A stretch of 17,391 nucleotides of DNA from CAKSQL01 sp045606465 (GTDB lineage: Bacteria; Bacillota; Clostridia; UBA1381). The position numbers and the translations under genes were made by a program. Below the pieces are notes generated by a model. The model ran no database searches. It saw only the letters and a program-made list of their open reading frames with translations, and had not been told where the DNA came from. Of this stretch, positions 16,249-17,391 are shown piece by piece (the stretch's first letter is position 1; each line of letters begins with the position of its first letter). The stretch is taken from NCBI GenBank assembly GCA_045606465.1, contig JAZURZ010000159.1, positions 1 through 17,391 on the forward strand, given 5' to 3'.

Positions 16249-16270
16249 CGAAAGGTTGGAAAATGATAAA

Positions 16271-16843
16271 ATGGCGAATTTAGAAAAAGAATTTGATGAA
16301 ATAATCAAGGATTGTTACAATCTTTTTCGTGACAAATTGACCGACTATGGTCCCACATGGCTTTTTTTCAGAGATGCATCGTTAGTAGATCAGATGTGGA
16401 TAAAGGCAAAAAGAATTGCAGTCTTAGAAGAAAATCATGATGAGGCATTGGTAAATGAAGGAAGAGAAGGAGAATATATCGGGATAATAAATTATGCTCT
16501 TGTAATGCTCTTTAGAATTTTATATCCTGAAAAATTGCCCGAATATAAAGAAATTCTCGTAAATCCAACAATAGCCGACGAGGTAAATACAGACGACATT
16601 TTAGAGCTTTATACAACAATAATTGGTCAGGTGAAAGAGCTCATGATAAGAAAAAATCATGACTACGGCGATGCATGGCGTGGAATGCAGCAGACCTCAA
16701 TCACCGACCAGATTATTATAAAATTATCAAGAATTAAAAAGATTATTAAAAATTCAGGAGTTCTTTTGGTTTCCGAAAACATCGATGCTCAGCTCTTTGA
16801 CATAATTAACTACTCTGTCTTCGGGCTTATAAGACTCAAGTAA
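16271..16843 (+). CDS. DUF1599 domain protein with two tandem copies of the motif
   Basis: The 190-residue, all-helical soluble protein contains two similar halves. The first has FRDKLTDYGPTWLFF (about 19-33), DQMWIKAKRI and an INYALVMLFRI helix. The second has IRKNHDYGDAWRGM (about 128-141), DQIIIKLSRI and INYSVFGLIRL. The repeated pattern is K-x-x-DYG-x-(T/A)-W, DQ, K-x-x-RI, then INY. I recognise this as the DUF1599 family, which has been grouped with nucleotide-modification associated domains and resembles helical nucleotide pyrophosphatases; no activity is demonstrated to my knowledge. ATG 16271 is preferred to the TTG at 16256, which abuts AAAGG with no spacer. It follows the malic-enzyme remnant by 22 bp. 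Its last 90 bp overlap the convergent gene. Confidence 0.82.
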   Translation: MANLEKEFDEIIKDCYNLFRDKLTDYGPTWLFFRDASLVDQMWIKAKRIAVLEENHDEALVNEGREGEYIGIINYALVMLFRILYPEKLPEYKEILVNPTIADEVNTDDILELYTTIIGQVKELMIRKNHDYGDAWRGMQQTSITDQIIIKLSRIKKIIKNSGVLLVSENIDAQLFDIINYSVFGLIRLK

Positions 16844-17347
16844 ATCAGGTTTTTTAAAGATGCCAAGATTTGGGGTTTTGTAACTGAGAGATATAAATAG
16901 AATAAATAGTATCAAAGTTGCAATTTTTAATAAAAAAGAAAATTTTGATATTTCGCAATTTTTTGCTAATTTAAACATTATTATAAATGCAATTATGGCG
17001 CTGATGTAGAAGATAACAACATCAAGCCACATAAGAGTAAAGCCCAAAACACCGCTATAGGTGTAAAAAAGTATAGGAATGACGAATGTCCCTGCTAAAA
17101 GTCCTGCTAAAATGCAAGATACAATGCAGGGATATTCTTTTTTTAGAAAATAATTTGCAATTGGAACAAAAAGAAGTGTTGAGATAAAAAAGAGCTTCAT
17201 ATGCTCCCATGTAGATTCACTTGTGGGAGTAAAAAGCCCAACTATATAATTATTATTGCTCCACTTAAAGACAAAATGTAATATTGTCCCGAGAACTGAT
17301 ACAAAAACTATTCCTGCTATGGTGATAAAAAAAAGTCTTTTTTTCAT
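16754..17347 (-). CDS. DUF6512-type integral membrane protein
   Basis: This is a 197-residue membrane protein of unknown function with about five or six hydrophobic segments (roughly 5-28, 50-68, 74-94, 102-124 and 135-155). The motif FTPTSESTWEHMKLFF (about 39-54) and the late segment SYKTPNLGIFK (about 155-165) are typical of the small clostridial membrane family annotated as DUF6512. A strong AAGGGGAGG ribosome site lies eight bases before ATG 17347. The last ~30 residues (after KKPDL) are read antisense to the end of the DUF1599 gene and look like a non-homologous tail added by loss of the normal stop, which is inference. No terminator separates the convergent genes. Confidence 0.75.
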   Translation of the reverse strand: MKKRLFFITIAGIVFVSVLGTILHFVFKWSNNNYIVGLFTPTSESTWEHMKLFFISTLLFVPIANYFLKKEYPCIVSCILAGLLAGTFVIPILFYTYSGVLGFTLMWLDVVIFYISAIIAFIIMFKLAKNCEISKFSFLLKIATLILFILFISLSYKTPNLGIFKKPDLLESYKPEDRVVNYVKELSIDVFGNQKNS

Positions 17348-17391
17348 AAAAAAATCCTCCCCTTTTTAAAGATAGTCTATGTATTTTTCTT

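Overview
The window looks like a chromosomal segment of a low-GC Gram-positive bacterium, most likely an anaerobic member of the Clostridia. The evidence is strongly AT-rich DNA, near-consensus housekeeping promoters, strong Shine-Dalgarno sites of the AGGAGG type, use of TTG and GTG starts, a Pta-AckA acetate pathway, a MecA-family adaptor, a YtvI-like sporulation membrane protein and a ferredoxin-type DUF362 protein. Most genes are core or housekeeping. I see no phage, insertion sequence, CRISPR array, tRNA or rRNA.

Layout. (1) 1-1654, minus strand: pta followed by ackA, with ackA cut by the window edge; this is the pathway from acetyl-CoA to acetate and ATP. (2) Back-to-back promoters at 1694-1805 separate this operon from ruvX on the plus strand. 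ruvX ends before a strong bidirectional hairpin terminator at 2339-2380. (3) A lone mecA-like adaptor gene (2532-3122) has its own promoter and ends at a second bidirectional terminator (3132-3188), which it shares with the convergent exporter operon. (4) 3235-6860, minus strand: two overlapping half-transporter genes encode one heterodimeric ABC exporter, driven by a perfect consensus promoter. Its NBD motifs show one degenerate and one consensus ATP site. (5) 7103 to about 16843, plus strand: a long co-directional cluster runs DUF362 ferredoxin protein, trmL, degV-like, ApgM-type phosphoglycerate mutase, ytvI-like, metG, proS, a malic-enzyme remnant and a DUF1599 protein. Gaps are 0 to 46 bp and I see no internal terminator, so it may be one transcript, although internal promoters cannot be excluded. 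(6) A minus-strand DUF6512-type membrane protein closes the window, and its 3' end overlaps the DUF1599 gene antisense by 90 bp.

The least ordinary part is the right end, about 15.7-16.9 kb. There, only the C-terminal ~157 residues of a malic enzyme follow the proS stop codon directly and in the same frame. The next two genes then collide tail to tail with overlapping coding sequence. This suggests deletion or rearrangement in the region, or an assembly join. I did not find a clearly new multi-gene system. The candidates worth checking are the malic-enzyme remnant, the duplicated DUF1599 protein and the unexplained DUF362 protein.
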